A DNA stretch of 64,000 bases, taken from NCBI RefSeq assembly GCF_033807575.1, contig NC_084716.1, positions 2,108,001-2,172,000 of the forward strand, given 5' to 3'. Below, one piece after another: positions 41,660 through 51,629 of the stretch. The position numbers and the translations under genes are program-made. The DNA comes from Cydia pomonella (Eukaryota; Arthropoda; Insecta; Lepidoptera; Tortricidae). The first letter of the stretch is position 1. Every line of letters starts with the position of its first letter. The notes under the pieces were generated by a model that saw only the letters and a program-made list of their open reading frames with translations, had not been told where the DNA came from and did no database searches.

Positions 41660-43190
41660 AATGCAGTTGCAGTTGCCAGTTGAACGTCACTTTTAAAACA
41701 CGTCAACAAGTCTACCTACAGAAAAAATGCAAAACAATAGAAAAATAAATAAGAATATTATTTAGCCAATAAGTATTACTTAGACCTAGTTTCCTAACTT
41801 GTCAGTCTGTGACAGGAGATGAATTGCTTGCAGCATTGAGACAGACTGAGCAAATAGATGACGCAAAGTCATACACATTTATTTTAGACACTTTTAGAAC
41901 CTAGTTGCGTAATATTGCATACAATAAGTACTTACTTTTAACGACAGCAAAGTTTGTTTTAAAAGGAATCATTAGTGGTCATTTCTCCATACTAAAGTTC
42001 TCGACATTTTCTTCTCTGGATTTTGGCCTTAGATGATTTATTTATTTATTTATATGAGGTAAATATTACCAGTGCCTGCGTCTGTACGTTTTGCTTTTTT
42101 GATATTCTGTTTTTTATAAGAAATAGGTTACTTCAAACAGCGATCAAAACGGTCAAATAAATGTAAACAGACGCTTAGCATACAAAATTGGCAACAATAA
42201 ACACAAAAATCAAAACAATAATATTTACCGCAACTGTTCCTGTGTTTCGAAAACAAGTGGATTTCTGTTTCTGAAACCGAATTTCTAAACAAAATGTTTA
42301 TAGTTAATACGCACCTTTAACACAGAATAAGTAATAATACAGAAAAGAAGTCCTACAAAACCGAAGTTTGACAGCGATTCAGAGACAAATCATGCTGTCC
42401 CTTTCTAATGTATGGCGCTATCCTTATCGGCTATTAAAATTCAAGTCTTTATCTTATCTGTGGTTGTGCACGCAAAGGGACGTCAAGTTGTGCCAACCCT
42501 AATAATCGCTCGGAGCATGCAGATCCGAACGGAGCTGAGAATACCTGAATGCTGCAGTTTCTCTTTCTCCACCCGGCCTTCAACGTGCGTGCAGATCTAG
42601 TGAACACGCAGCAAGTGTACACACATGTTTGCCGTAGATTGCTCGCTTTATGCAAGCCTTGCATGAGTTGCGCCAAATTGGTGCGCAATTTGAAGTAAAC
42701 ATGCGTCGTTCTCAATTTAACACATCTTAATCGCAATCATACAGAGCGATCTAATCCAGGAGACATAAACACAAGCAATTTATTCGTATAGATCTTCTTA
42801 AAAACTCCACTATACTGTGTAAACAGTAAACACGTTAACATAATAATAAAAATCAAAGGGATCTTAGAAGGGTACAAAGTGTAACTACTTCATTAAAAAC
42901 TTGCGGTATCTCATATTTCTTAATCTTTGCTTCTGTCTGGAAACAAGTTCTGAATCTAGAACAGGCTACAAAATAACTCAAGTACGTCGAAAACTTTCCC
43001 AAAGGAAGTGGGAATTATAAAATACTGGACAAAGTTATGATGGACTTGTTTTATGACTTGTAAGGGTTTAGAACGACCTTCACTGGTATTTTTCATAAAT
43101 ATTAAATAACATTGATGATAGCGAGCAGCCGAGGTAAAAAGTAGTCAGCATCATATCTAACAATTTTTTAAGCCAAACCCACATTAAAGT
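41660..43190. other. Intergenic
   Basis: About 1.5 kb without a supported gene. The frame at 42449-42736 (minus) lacks any recognised motif. A hairpin-like GTTGCGCCAAATTGGTGCGCAAT is near 42668. Confidence 0.4.
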
Positions 43191-43195
43191 GGTAG

Positions 43196-43550
43196 AACAC
43201 ACATTGGACGTGGACCTCGTGGAGAGGTATGGGCATTGAGAATGTCATCTAGTTTTGTGTGGCAGGTAGGGCACAGCGGATTCCAGATCTAGAGCAGAGG
43301 CCAACTGGGGAAATACCTCCACCTTACAGAAAACCGCAGCCAAATATCAATAGACCCTACTCATAGTGTTGTGTTCCTTCCGATGAGTTAGGTTGCCAGA
43401 GCTCAACTAGGGTGCAGAGTGTTAGGATCGGCAACGCGTATGGAAGTCCTCTGGAATTGCAAGCGTAAATAGGCTACGGAGACTGCTTACCATCAGGCGG
43501 GCCGTATGCTTGTTTGCCATCGACGTAGTATTAAAAAAACATAGGCAGGC
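43196..43550 (+). repeat. Family B repeat, copy 2
   Basis: It has the blocks CCAGATCTAGAGCAGAGGCC, GTTGCCAGAGCTCAACTAGG, GGCAACGCGTATGG, GGCTACGGAGACTGCTTACC, GTATGCTTGTTTGCCATCGA and an A-run, as in the copy at 10240. It is complete at the 3' end. Confidence 0.75.
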
Positions 43551-43756
43551 AAAAAGTAGTTGGTCTAATTCAACAAAACCAATTTTAGCCTGTTGCATTG
43601 TGTTCCCACTGAGGCGGAGATGAGAGTAGACGTGCGGCAATCAACCAGTTCCATTGGTTCTCTTCTCCACTACACTGGATTAATTAGTTAGTGCTTCTGG
43701 GCATTTTCCATCAACAACCATTGTGCCTATTTTGCGTAAAACGAGGTAGCGCTACT

Positions 43757-44120
43757 CTAACCACCCCAGTTCCTCGACGAAGCGTAGCAAAGCTTTCAGG
43801 TTGCTAACTGCCTCTCTTAGTGTGCACGGAGTCCCTAGGTATTTGCTCCTGTATACTTCTACCTCTTTGCAGTCTTGGAGAATGTGTTTTGTTGCATCCT
43901 CTTCTTCCATGCACGCATGCACATGAGGCTGTCTGTTTTACCAATATTGTGTAGGTGTTTGTTTAGTGTGTTATGTATGTCCTGTAAGTAATCCAACTAT
44001 TTTGCGTAGTTGGTGTCTAGGTGTATTCAGAAGTATTTTGGTGAACTTGTAGTTCAGTTCTGGTAAAATATCCTCGGTCTGCCTGCATGTGTCTATTTCA
44101 TTCCAGTACGCTGGATTTCA
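43757..44120 (-). pseudogene. LOA-like LINE ORF2 C-terminal fragment
   Basis: On the minus strand the end reads VHACMEEEDATKHILQDCKE, VEVYRSKYLGTPCTLREAVS, NLKALLRFVEELGWLE and a stop near 43757. It aligns with the last 60 residues of the large LINE at 59443-63135, including the CCHC ligands, and the 3' flank shares CTATTTTGCGT. Upstream the frame decays. It is an older, diverged member of the same lineage. Confidence 0.75.
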
Positions 44121-44234
44121 ACAAACACTATGAATAAAAAAAACTAACTATGGATATATCTATAGATTAAGTTTATTTATAAATATACCTTATCTATGTC
44201 CAATTCAGCAAAATCAATTTCAGCCTATTGCAAT

Positions 44235-44593
44235 ATGTTCCCAAAGACAAACAAAGCAAGTCGCATTCGTGGGTGTAACGAAATACCCAAACGTAAAGCC
44301 GTATATGGGCTGTGTCGCAACCACATGCGGCGCCAGTGATGAGCTGGAGCGATAGCGGATTATTGCTTTTATACCGCGTCAGCGCGGCATCATCTCCGCT
44401 GGCTTGGCCACCTTGAAAGGCTGGGAGAAAATCGGGCAGTGAAGAGTATACTTGGGACGACCAACTAGACCCTGTCCTGTGTTGAAATATATGTTCCCAA
44501 AGACAAATGAAGCGACTCGCAGTCGCGGGTGTAACGAAATACTCAAACGAGGCAAAACCGTATATGGGCTGTGTCGCAACCACATGTGGCGCC
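44235..44593. repeat. Diverged direct duplication, period 256 bp
   Basis: ATGTTCCCAAAGACAAA starts at 44235 and at 44491, and both copies continue through GGGTGTAACGAAATAC, CCGTATATGGGCTGTGTCGC and AACCACATG-GGCGCC. About 100 bp are duplicated. The interval holds no recognised gene. Confidence 0.7.
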
Positions 44594-44599
44594 GTTCAT

Positions 44600-45690
44600 A
44601 TCTTGAAGTGATAGCGGGTTGATAATCGCCGGAAAAGCAATTGCCATAGAGATAAATTTAGTACTTGCGTTACTAGCAAGGGGTCTACTCACTGGTTATG
44701 TAGTATGCTTAACTCGTTTACATCTGTCTTTGGCAGGATACATTTTTACAAGCTTTTATTTAACTTGCTGTATTAGTATGTATGGGACAAATCTTGCAAG
44801 TTAAATTTGACCCACTTCCCTTTTTCCGATGAAGCTGAAATTTTGCATACATAGGTAAGTCGGGTGACAAATGTAATATTATGGTACCATCAAGCTGATC
44901 TGATGATGGAGACAGGAGATAGCCAGGAGAATATTAGTTGTCTGTGGAAAAAAAAGTACAGTCAGCGATAAAAGCTTGTACCAAAAATGAAATTTTTGCC
45001 AAAAACTTATTTCAGTAGGTACTTGAGACTCCAATAAGAAAAACGGGATATATAATATTTGTATATATATCCCGATCAATTCAAAGATCAATTAAGTTAG
45101 AAAGAGTTGAAGAATGTTTACGTGGTTGTATATTGACGATACAATCGATCGTATTTTGATCACCATATTTTACATTAATTTGATACAAATTTACAAAAAA
45201 ATCCCAGAGGAGTTATAAGGACAATGGCAGTCTGTAGATACTACGTGTTAACATTTTGGTACTAAATTAAAACCCCCGATTTTATATAATAGAATAGAAA
45301 TACATTTATTGTAATAACATTCTCCATACAGCGCCACTTCAGTTACAAAAAAGAACTTACTCACTAAACACTTAAAACTAAGAATAAAATAAAATTTTAG
45401 AATACAAATGCGATGAATAATGTGCAATGTCCATATTTTCGCTGGCATATCTCTTTACACTTGCACCACACATCGTATACAATTACGCGGTACAAGCGTC
45501 TTCGTTACTAGATAGCCTTGTACGTCGTTTGGCCGATCACTTTGTTTTTCATTTTAATTCGCTATGTTAACAATTATTTTATATTACCTTTGGTGAACTT
45601 TATCTCGTTGACATAAGGTTTACTAATGGTGAGTTTACTGTGTTGACATTGTTTCCGGATACCTAATAGGTTGCCCTATGTGCGGAAGGA
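44600..45690. other. Intergenic
   Basis: Contains the motif GTACAGTCAGCGATAAAAGC at 44956, one of several GTACAGTCAGC words in the window, and a hairpin GGGATATATAAT / ATATATATCCC near 45046. No gene. Confidence 0.4.
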
Positions 45691-45699
45691 ACTTCGCAA

Positions 45700-46250
45700 A
45701 CGCTTCTGGGCGCGTAGACAAGACGCCAACCGTTCACGCTCCGTATCATAACATATCATATGGCCACATTTCACTGCCCTAGGGATTATCACGCTGCCGG
45801 GCCTCTTGATACTGCAAACAGCCTTATACACGAGAATTTAGATAAATACCCCAGGCGGGGTGACAAAAGCGACCGTATTACACGATACGGACACAAACTA
45901 GCTGCAGTGCCCCGTAGCCTAGCAAAGTCGGCAAAAACTATACATGTCATGGGCCCCTCTGTGTATAATAATCTACCATCAGGAATAACAGACGCACCTA
46001 GTCTCTTAATCTTCAAAAATAAACTGAAAACTTGGCTTGTTGAGCGGTCGTTCTATAATATAGAAGAATTTCTGACTGCGAAATGTTGATGAAAATACTA
46101 CCTGATAATAATAATAATAATACCTACGCAAGTAGCTAATGTATTTTAATTAATATGTTGTTCCTTTTTTTTATGTTATTTATACTAGTTATGTAAGTTG
46201 ACATGTAATCGCCTATTACCAATAAAGAATGAGTATGAGTATGAGTATGT
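45700..46250 (+). pseudogene. CR1/Jockey-like LINE C-terminus with a GAGTAT tail
   Basis: The frame 45760-46089 ends GPSVYNNLPSGITDAPSLLI, FKNKLKTWLVERSFYNIEEF and LTAKC. YNNLP-I and the final FYNIEEF are hallmarks of these LINE ends. A 3' region of about 150 bp follows, with AATAAAGAATGAGTATGAGTATGAGTATG-type tandem units at the end (46220-46249). The frame before 45760 shifts, so only the C-terminal part remains. Confidence 0.75.
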
Positions 46251-46432
46251 TGCCGCGGTATTATAGTGCCTCAGCGATGTTTGCTGAGGCACGAACAGAC
46301 TGCTTTTTCGCCATGCGATGCGCGACACTCTTCACTCGCAGCCGAAGCAGCACGAACAGCATCCTAAGTACGCTGGCGCAGCGTTGGGACTCGCCCCTAG
46401 TCAAGCGGTACTAACAGCTACACTCACCTAAA

Positions 46433-46538
46433 GACCTACCGCGAACCACGTTCGACGTGTTGCCACCCTGTCACACTTATGTATGAATTTACAAGTGCGA
46501 CAGAGAGGCAACACGTCGAACGTGGTTCGCGGTAGGTC
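46433..46538. mobile_element. Foldback MITE with perfect 32-bp arms
   Basis: The left arm 46433-46464 begins GACCTACCGCGAACCACGTT and the right arm 46507-46538 is its exact reverse complement. Pairing continues inward with three mismatches (CTGTCACACTT / AAGTGCGACAG). It has no coding content. GACCTACCGCGAA resembles the terminus of the family H elements. Confidence 0.88.
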
Positions 46539-46559
46539 CTCTGGTGGTGTGCCGCGTAA

Positions 46560-47080
46560 ACAAAGACACCGACAGAACGAAACCGGTTTTTATAAGTACT
46601 TTATGGAAATATTCTCCTAAAAACCGGTTTAACAATAACGGTTTTACGAACGAAATCGAATTTAAAAGGTTTAGCGCCAAGTATATAAAGAGATAAAAAA
46701 TGTTTATTGCCCCAACTACCAAAGATACAAAATAAAAATAACATACAACGTGAGATAAAACAAAATACACTTAATTGCACAAAATAAATTATCCAAAAAA
46801 ATCACAAAAAATTTACTATAGCTCTTACCTTTTTACCTATGTGGTTTTTTGGTATAGGTAATGTACCCATACAGGTACCCCTGTCTCAGCTTTATTGTTA
46901 GGTATATACCCAGCGCTGATTTTCAAACGGGTCCCTTTTTTGACAGGTCGGTCATTACATATCCTAGTCATAATATATAAATATATGCTATCGGCGCGGT
47001 TGTTTTGTGAATATGTGTGTGTGTGTGTATGCGTGTGTGATATATATATATATATTTATTAGTTAGTTAGTAAGTTCGTT
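46560..47080. other. Intergenic with GT/AT microsatellite
   Basis: Carries (GT)n at about 47015-47029 and (AT)n at about 47041-47055. Words AAACCGGTTT near 46581 and 46620 may be traces of the 39969-type MITE. Confidence 0.45.
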
Positions 47081-47081
47081 A

Positions 47082-47099
47082 GGGGGGGGGGGGGGGGGG
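47082..47099. repeat. Run of 18 G
   Basis: An uninterrupted G18 is exceptional in this AT-rich context. It may also be an assembly or sequencing artefact. Confidence 0.85.
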
Positions 47100-47364
47100 A
47101 TCTCCTTTCTGTATTTTAAGTAAATGTACTTTAACCAGGTTCTTGAATTCTAGCAACGGCAAAGGACTCCTTAGTGGTGGCGGGAGATCATTCCAAATTT
47201 TTGTTACAGTGTGAATATTTAGTGTGGTTTCCGAGCCTTACTCATGCTATCAATCCGTGTAGTAGAAGTGTCGTACGTTCGCCACACGCCATAGACGAAG
47301 TTTAATGACGTGCTTGAGAGATGCTTCAATTGATCCATTTTGTTATGTAATAATCAAGTAAGCG

Positions 47365-47640
47365 TACCAGTACAGTAATGAATGAATGAATGAATGAAAT
47401 TTAATCCAGAATATTATTTCCATATACATTATACATTTACACATAATTACATTACATAAAGAATTAAATCAAATTAAATAACATTTGAAAATTTAAATAA
47501 CAATATCTTATATTAAATTAAAATTCAAATAAGGGCCTGCGTCCCGGGTTACCCTGAGCCCGTCACGATAGGCTTGTGGTAGCCCCTCCAGCGCTCGTGC
47601 AGCGGGCTGGCGTCCCACTCTCTCACCGCGTAATGAAATA
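47365..47640 (-). repeat. Probable LINE 3' end with an ATTC tail
   Basis: On the minus strand a GC-rich start reads REWDASPLHERWRGYHKPIV followed by a stop, then AT-rich sequence and a terminal CATTCATTCATTCATTCATT. A short tandem tail after a coding-like end fits a LINE, but I cannot name the family. Confidence 0.4.
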
Positions 47641-47884
47641 CTTAAATTACGGAACGGATTTTCATTTAATAACTTTGATAATAATCATAATTAGGTTAGT
47701 TTTACTGACCTTCTCATGTCAGTTATGGTAACAATGTAGAGATTGTTTTCTGATAGTTGGAAATTATAATTTTTAGCGTGGGATTTTACCGGAAAGTTAT
47801 TTTAACGTTATTAATGTTTGAGGGAAATTTCACGAATCGGTTAAAATATGAGAACTTGTTTAAGTAACTTTACGGATTTTTATG

Positions 47885-48046
47885 TACGTACAGTCAGCCA
47901 AGAAAGTGGTTTACCACTTTTCGACTCTAATATAGGTACAGTCAGCCAAAAAAGTGGTTAACTACTTTTCGACTCTATTACTTGACAAATAGAGTCGAAA
48001 AGTGGTAAACCACTTGGCTGACTGTACCTATATTACCACAAAAATC
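47885..48046. repeat. GTACAGTCAGC foldback with an extra direct copy
   Basis: TAATATAGGTACAGTCAGCC (from 47930) is exactly complementary to GGCTGACTGTACCTATATTA (ending 48038). The arms continue through AAGTGGTTAACTACTTTTCG and CGAAAAGTGGTAAACCACTT with small gaps. Another unit starting GTACAGTCAGCCAAGAAAGT lies just to the left, so three arm-units are present. Confidence 0.75.
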
Positions 48047-48319
48047 CGTCATTACTTTTTTATGCCAAACTGCACTTTTTCAGGATATGAAATGAAACGA
48101 AACATATATTTTTTTAGTACAATATTGACCCGTTTACAAAACTCCTAAAAGCACGTTAACTACTTTACATTACATACTAATGGAGTAATTAGTTAATTAC
48201 ATACTTACTCGTACTTTATGTGTTTTACTATCGACTGTGTTTTATGTTTCCTGCTTTTGGAATGAAGTTCTTTATCGCACGGTACGGACTTGGCGGATGA
48301 GGGCAAGGCGAAAAAAAGT

Positions 48320-48685
48320 GTATAAGTTTTCCGTCACGACCCTTTCTTAACTTCGTTCCAACCATGTGTTCCATGAACATGACGAGTTTCCGTCTCGACC
48401 CTTTCTTAACTTTGTTTCAACTGAGTGGAACATGAACTTGACGAGTTTCCGTCATGACCCTTTCTTGACTTCATTCCAACCATGTGTTCAATGAACATGA
48501 CGAGTTTCTGTCATGACCCCTTCTTAACTTCATTCCAACCATGTGTTCCATGAACATGAACAATTTCCGCCACGATCCTTTCATAACTTCGTTCCAACTA
48601 AGTGTTCCATAAAAATTAACATGACGAGTTTCCGTCACGAACCTTTCTTAACATCGTTCCAGCCGAGTATTCCACGAAACTCACG
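48320..48685. repeat. 59-bp minisatellite, about six units
   Basis: The word GACGAGTTTC (or a variant) starts at 48381, 48440, 48499, 48558 and 48623, giving a spacing of 59, 59, 59 and 65. Each unit also has CCTTTCTTAACTTC and CCAACCATGTGTTCCATGAA. Units differ by point changes; one has a 6-bp insertion. No frame runs through it consistently. Confidence 0.88.
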
Positions 48686-48689
48686 CATT

Positions 48690-49240
48690 TTTTTTGTAAC
48701 TATAATTACGTACCTACAGTGTAGGTAATTTTCTTTCACCATCGTGTCCCAAGCAGTGGTGCCTTAGATTGGACCTTAATCTTTAACTTGAGCAATGAGC
48801 ACGTTATTTGCTCCCAGCATGACTGTGGCGCCGTCCTAGTGGGTGGGGGACATACAGTTTATTTGACAGGTGGCAGCTGCCAAATAGAATGAAGATGGAG
48901 TCCTACAAAAAATCCATATTTTCACCACGTCGTGTGTTGGCGTCATATAGCCAATATCACAATAAATTATTGGGAACGTAGCAACTTGTATAAACAGTAC
49001 AAAGATCATAAGCCTAACCGCAAGCTAATTTGAATCTACTTGCACATTGATAAGGTGTAAAATGAAATTGCCTGTAGTTTTATGAGTCGTCTTGTGAATG
49101 AGTTACAGTCATTCATGTAATAGTAGTTACGACTCGTTTGTCAACATGTTTTATGTCGCCATGTTGATTTTGTTCAACAAAGTAACGAGTGACGATCGTG
49201 TTTATGTCCTGCATAAAGAGACAACAGTCCATTTCGTTCT
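48690..49240. other. Intergenic
   Basis: No feature is supported. Confidence 0.35.
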
Positions 49241-49244
49241 AACA

Positions 49245-49435
49245 GTACCCCTAGTGTAAATAAATTCGATTTCCAAACGTGACGTACGCGTTTGCGTTTA
49301 GTCTCATTTTGTATTGGATTTCGAAAGAGCGCGCCAAGCGGGACGTTTTGGAAACTCAAAATCCTATACAAAATGAGACTTAACGCAAACGCGTTCGTCA
49401 CGTTATGATGTCGATCAAAGTTACACTAGGGGTAC
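49245..49435. mobile_element. MITE with perfect 15-bp TIRs
   Basis: GTACCCCTAGTGTAA (49245-49259) and TTACACTAGGGGTAC (49421-49435) are exact reverse complements. Inside, GCGTTTGCGTTTAGTCTCAT and ATGAGACTTAACGCAAACGC form a second stem. The 191-bp element has no coding frame, and no clear target duplication is visible. Confidence 0.8.
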
Positions 49436-49469
49436 AGGCTGGTTAGGAGAAATGAGCGTAACTGAGTTT

Positions 49470-49592
49470 TTAAAGGGTCGGCAACGCACATGTAACACTG
49501 CTGGAGGTGCAGGCGTCCATAGGCTACGGTGACTGCTTACCATCTGGCGGGCTGTATGCTTATTTGCCACTGACATGGTATTAAAAAAAAAC
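49470..49592 (+). repeat. Family B repeat, copy 3 (5'-truncated)
   Basis: From GGCAACGCACATGTAACACT through GGCTACGGTGACTGCTTACC and GTATGCTTATTTGCCACTGA to an A-run. It shares only the 3' third of the 10240 copy, consistent with truncated reverse transcription. Confidence 0.72.
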
Positions 49593-49599
49593 TGATTAT

Positions 49600-49765
49600 T
49601 TTGTCCTTTATCGGAAAAGTTACATCGTCACTTTCACTTTCAGATTTCACTTTAATGTCTAGTCATCATGTATGAGTATAACTTACCTAGATCCACCATG
49701 CTTCCCTGTCCTCGAGATCAAGTAGGAAACATTCAGCTACTTCTTTATCAGATTTTTTATAGTAA
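49600..49765. other. Intergenic
   Basis: No feature is supported. Confidence 0.3.
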
Positions 49766-49769
49766 TTCA

Positions 49770-50480
49770 TAATTCATAATTGATTTATTGTCTGTAGAAC
49801 ACGGGTAGATACAATGATGGAACATAATATAGGATCACCATGGTCTTGCCATTAGGCGTACAAACAGTCAAACTTATTATCTAGGTACTTACTACTACTT
49901 AATACATAAGTCATGCAAATCACAATACATTTACGTAAGTTAACAAAAGCGGTCTCATATTTAATATTACACGATGATGTTACAATGTGTCACAGAGGTA
50001 CTCTTGAATGGAGTAGTAGGCTTTTTTTGATAAAAAGTCGTGCAAAATTTTCTTAAAATGTTTTTGATTATTACAGTTTAATATACATTTTGGGAGTTTA
50101 TTATAGGTAATTTGGGTGCATTCCAAATACACTTTTGGAAAGTAAGGCCGTTTTGAATGGTTTTGCGTATATTTCTCCTTGATGTCTAATGCTATTAAGT
50201 TTTGTATATTGACCTATGTTAAATTTTACATGTATAGCTACTTCATAGATGAAAAGGCAAGGCAAAGTTAATATTTGATGTTTTGTGTACAAGGGTTTAC
50301 ATGACTCTAAAGATTTTTCATAACATGCTGCTCTAAGACATCTCTTTTGTGCTCTAAATGCTCTTTCTCTATCTGTGCAGTTTCCCCAGAAGTACATTGT
50401 GCAATACCCCCCGGTAAGTGAAATTTTGCGAACGAGGTCTTTAGATGCACGACAGGCTCGTTTCATCGCAGTATGCATAC
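49770..50480 (-). pseudogene. CR1/Jockey-like LINE C-terminus
   Basis: The minus strand 50478-50101 includes GNCTDRERAFRAQKRCLRAA, then SCKPLYTKHQILTLPCLFIY and EVAIHVKFN, the QK-LR and SC-P-F-LTLP-IY-E motifs that follow the polymerase in these LINEs. After a frameshift near 50110 another frame gives VYLECTQITYNKLPKCILN and KKAYYSIQEYLCDT. The 3' region ends near 49770 in AATAAATCAATTATGAATTATGAATT. It lacks the polymerase domain. Confidence 0.75.
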
Positions 50481-50499
50481 AATAACACCGTTTACGAGC

Positions 50500-50720
50500 A
50501 AGTGTGATGAATAATATTTTTCATGACTCTCTGGCAATAAAAAAACGCGATTCGCTGTTCTAGCTGTATGTAATCTACTCCACGCATACCAAAAAGGTAA
50601 AAAGGAACCCTTATTACGCGACTGTGTCTGCCTGTCCGTCTGTCACATCGCTAAATATCTCCGGAACTGCTTATGCTATCGATTTAAAATATGGTATAGG
50701 TACAAATAAGGTTAAGGTAT
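50500..50720. other. Intergenic
   Basis: A GTCTGCCTGTCCGTCTGTC motif near 50627 resembles the one in the repeat at 4815; otherwise nothing is recognised. Confidence 0.35.
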
Positions 50721-50729
50721 TTAAATTTA

Positions 50730-50890
50730 TTTTTTAACGAGCCCCTAGACTTTCTAACTTCCCGATGAACTGCAGCGTCCGTCCATTTGCTAAGAAATGC
50801 ATCCAGGTCGTCCCGCCATCTCCTCTTAGGCCGACCATGCCGGCGTTTACGTTGTGGCGCCCACTACATGGCTAGTTAGTAGTTTAGCCC
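50730..50890 (-). pseudogene. RTE-like LINE C-terminal fragment
   Basis: On the minus strand the text reads RKRRHGRPKRRWRDDLDAFL, SKWTDAAVHREVRKSRG, the GRP-RRW-DDLDAF block of the 23042 element. A stop interrupts the region before it. It is short and decayed. Confidence 0.6.
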
Positions 50891-51084
50891 ATCTCTGTGG
50901 GTGCAATTCTATTTAATTTTTTTATTAAAGTAGCCTAGAGATTATAAATTACTGCTTTACAAGCACGAATGGTTTCCTAGAATACCTTTCAAGTCGTGTT
51001 TTCAGAACTACCGAATAAAAATCAGCAGGAGTTCGCTATAGCCTCTCAACACTGCATTCGTAGGTGCGTGTACATATTTAATTA

Positions 51085-51200
51085 AAATACTTGGAAATTA
51101 TCGACTGGGCAGAAACGGTTTTTGACAGAGAACCATGGTGATCTTTGGTGTCGGAGGCCAACATCCACTTCGGGTCGCTGCGCCACAGCAGTAAGTACCT
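51085..51200 (+). pseudogene. RTE-like LINE extreme C-terminus
   Basis: DWAETVFDREPW, a stop, then SLVSEANIHFGSLRHSSK. The end is almost the same as that at 26287-26640 (SLVSEAKIHFGSLRHSS). Only about 35 codons remain. Confidence 0.62.
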
Positions 51201-51204
51201 GGCA

Positions 51205-51570
51205 ATTATGACTCATTACGTTTGTTTTTAGACTTAGATTTTCCATTACAAATTTTAAAACCAACGCATTATGCCAAAAAAATCTGTTTATGCCAAAATA
51301 TTTACCTTACATCATTTTGGAAAAGAGCTGATACTGTTCAAACTGCTGGATCGATTTTTATCAAACATAGCTAAGAACCACCACAAGGAAATTCGCTTTC
51401 ACGTAAAAAATCGCATCGAAATCTGTCGATCCACTGGAGAGCTACGATGCCACAGACAGACAGACATATTGGCGTCAAACATATAACACCCCTATAAATG
51501 AAAATCTACCTAACCTTACATCTTAACAAAGCGCTTCTGTCGTGAGTACTATGCTACGATAAATACACAA
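51205..51570. other. Intergenic
   Basis: Nothing is recognised. Confidence 0.3.
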
Positions 51571-51572
51571 TT

Positions 51573-51626
51573 ACTCGGCTCATGGAATCAAAAAGAATGT
51601 CACTATTTTGATTCCATGAGCCGAGT
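51573..51626. repeat. Perfect 21-bp inverted repeat
   Basis: ACTCGGCTCATGGAATCAAA (plus A) at 51573-51593 pairs with its exact reverse complement at 51606-51626. It opens a 500-bp stretch rich in ACTCGAAT and CTCGAG words (to about 52120), similar in character to, but different from, the element at 40205. Confidence 0.85.
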
Positions 51627-51629
51627 TGT

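Noticed and set aside
42449..42736. Cysteine-containing 95-codon minus-strand frame as a secreted peptide
   Set aside because: No signal peptide or cysteine spacing typical of a known family; likely chance.
48320..48685. CRISPR array
   Set aside because: The 59-bp units are contiguous and diverged, without unique spacers, and the genome is an insect one.
50101..50478. 125-codon minus-strand frame as a novel host protein
   Set aside because: Its QK-LR and SC-P-LTLP motifs identify it as a LINE C-terminus.
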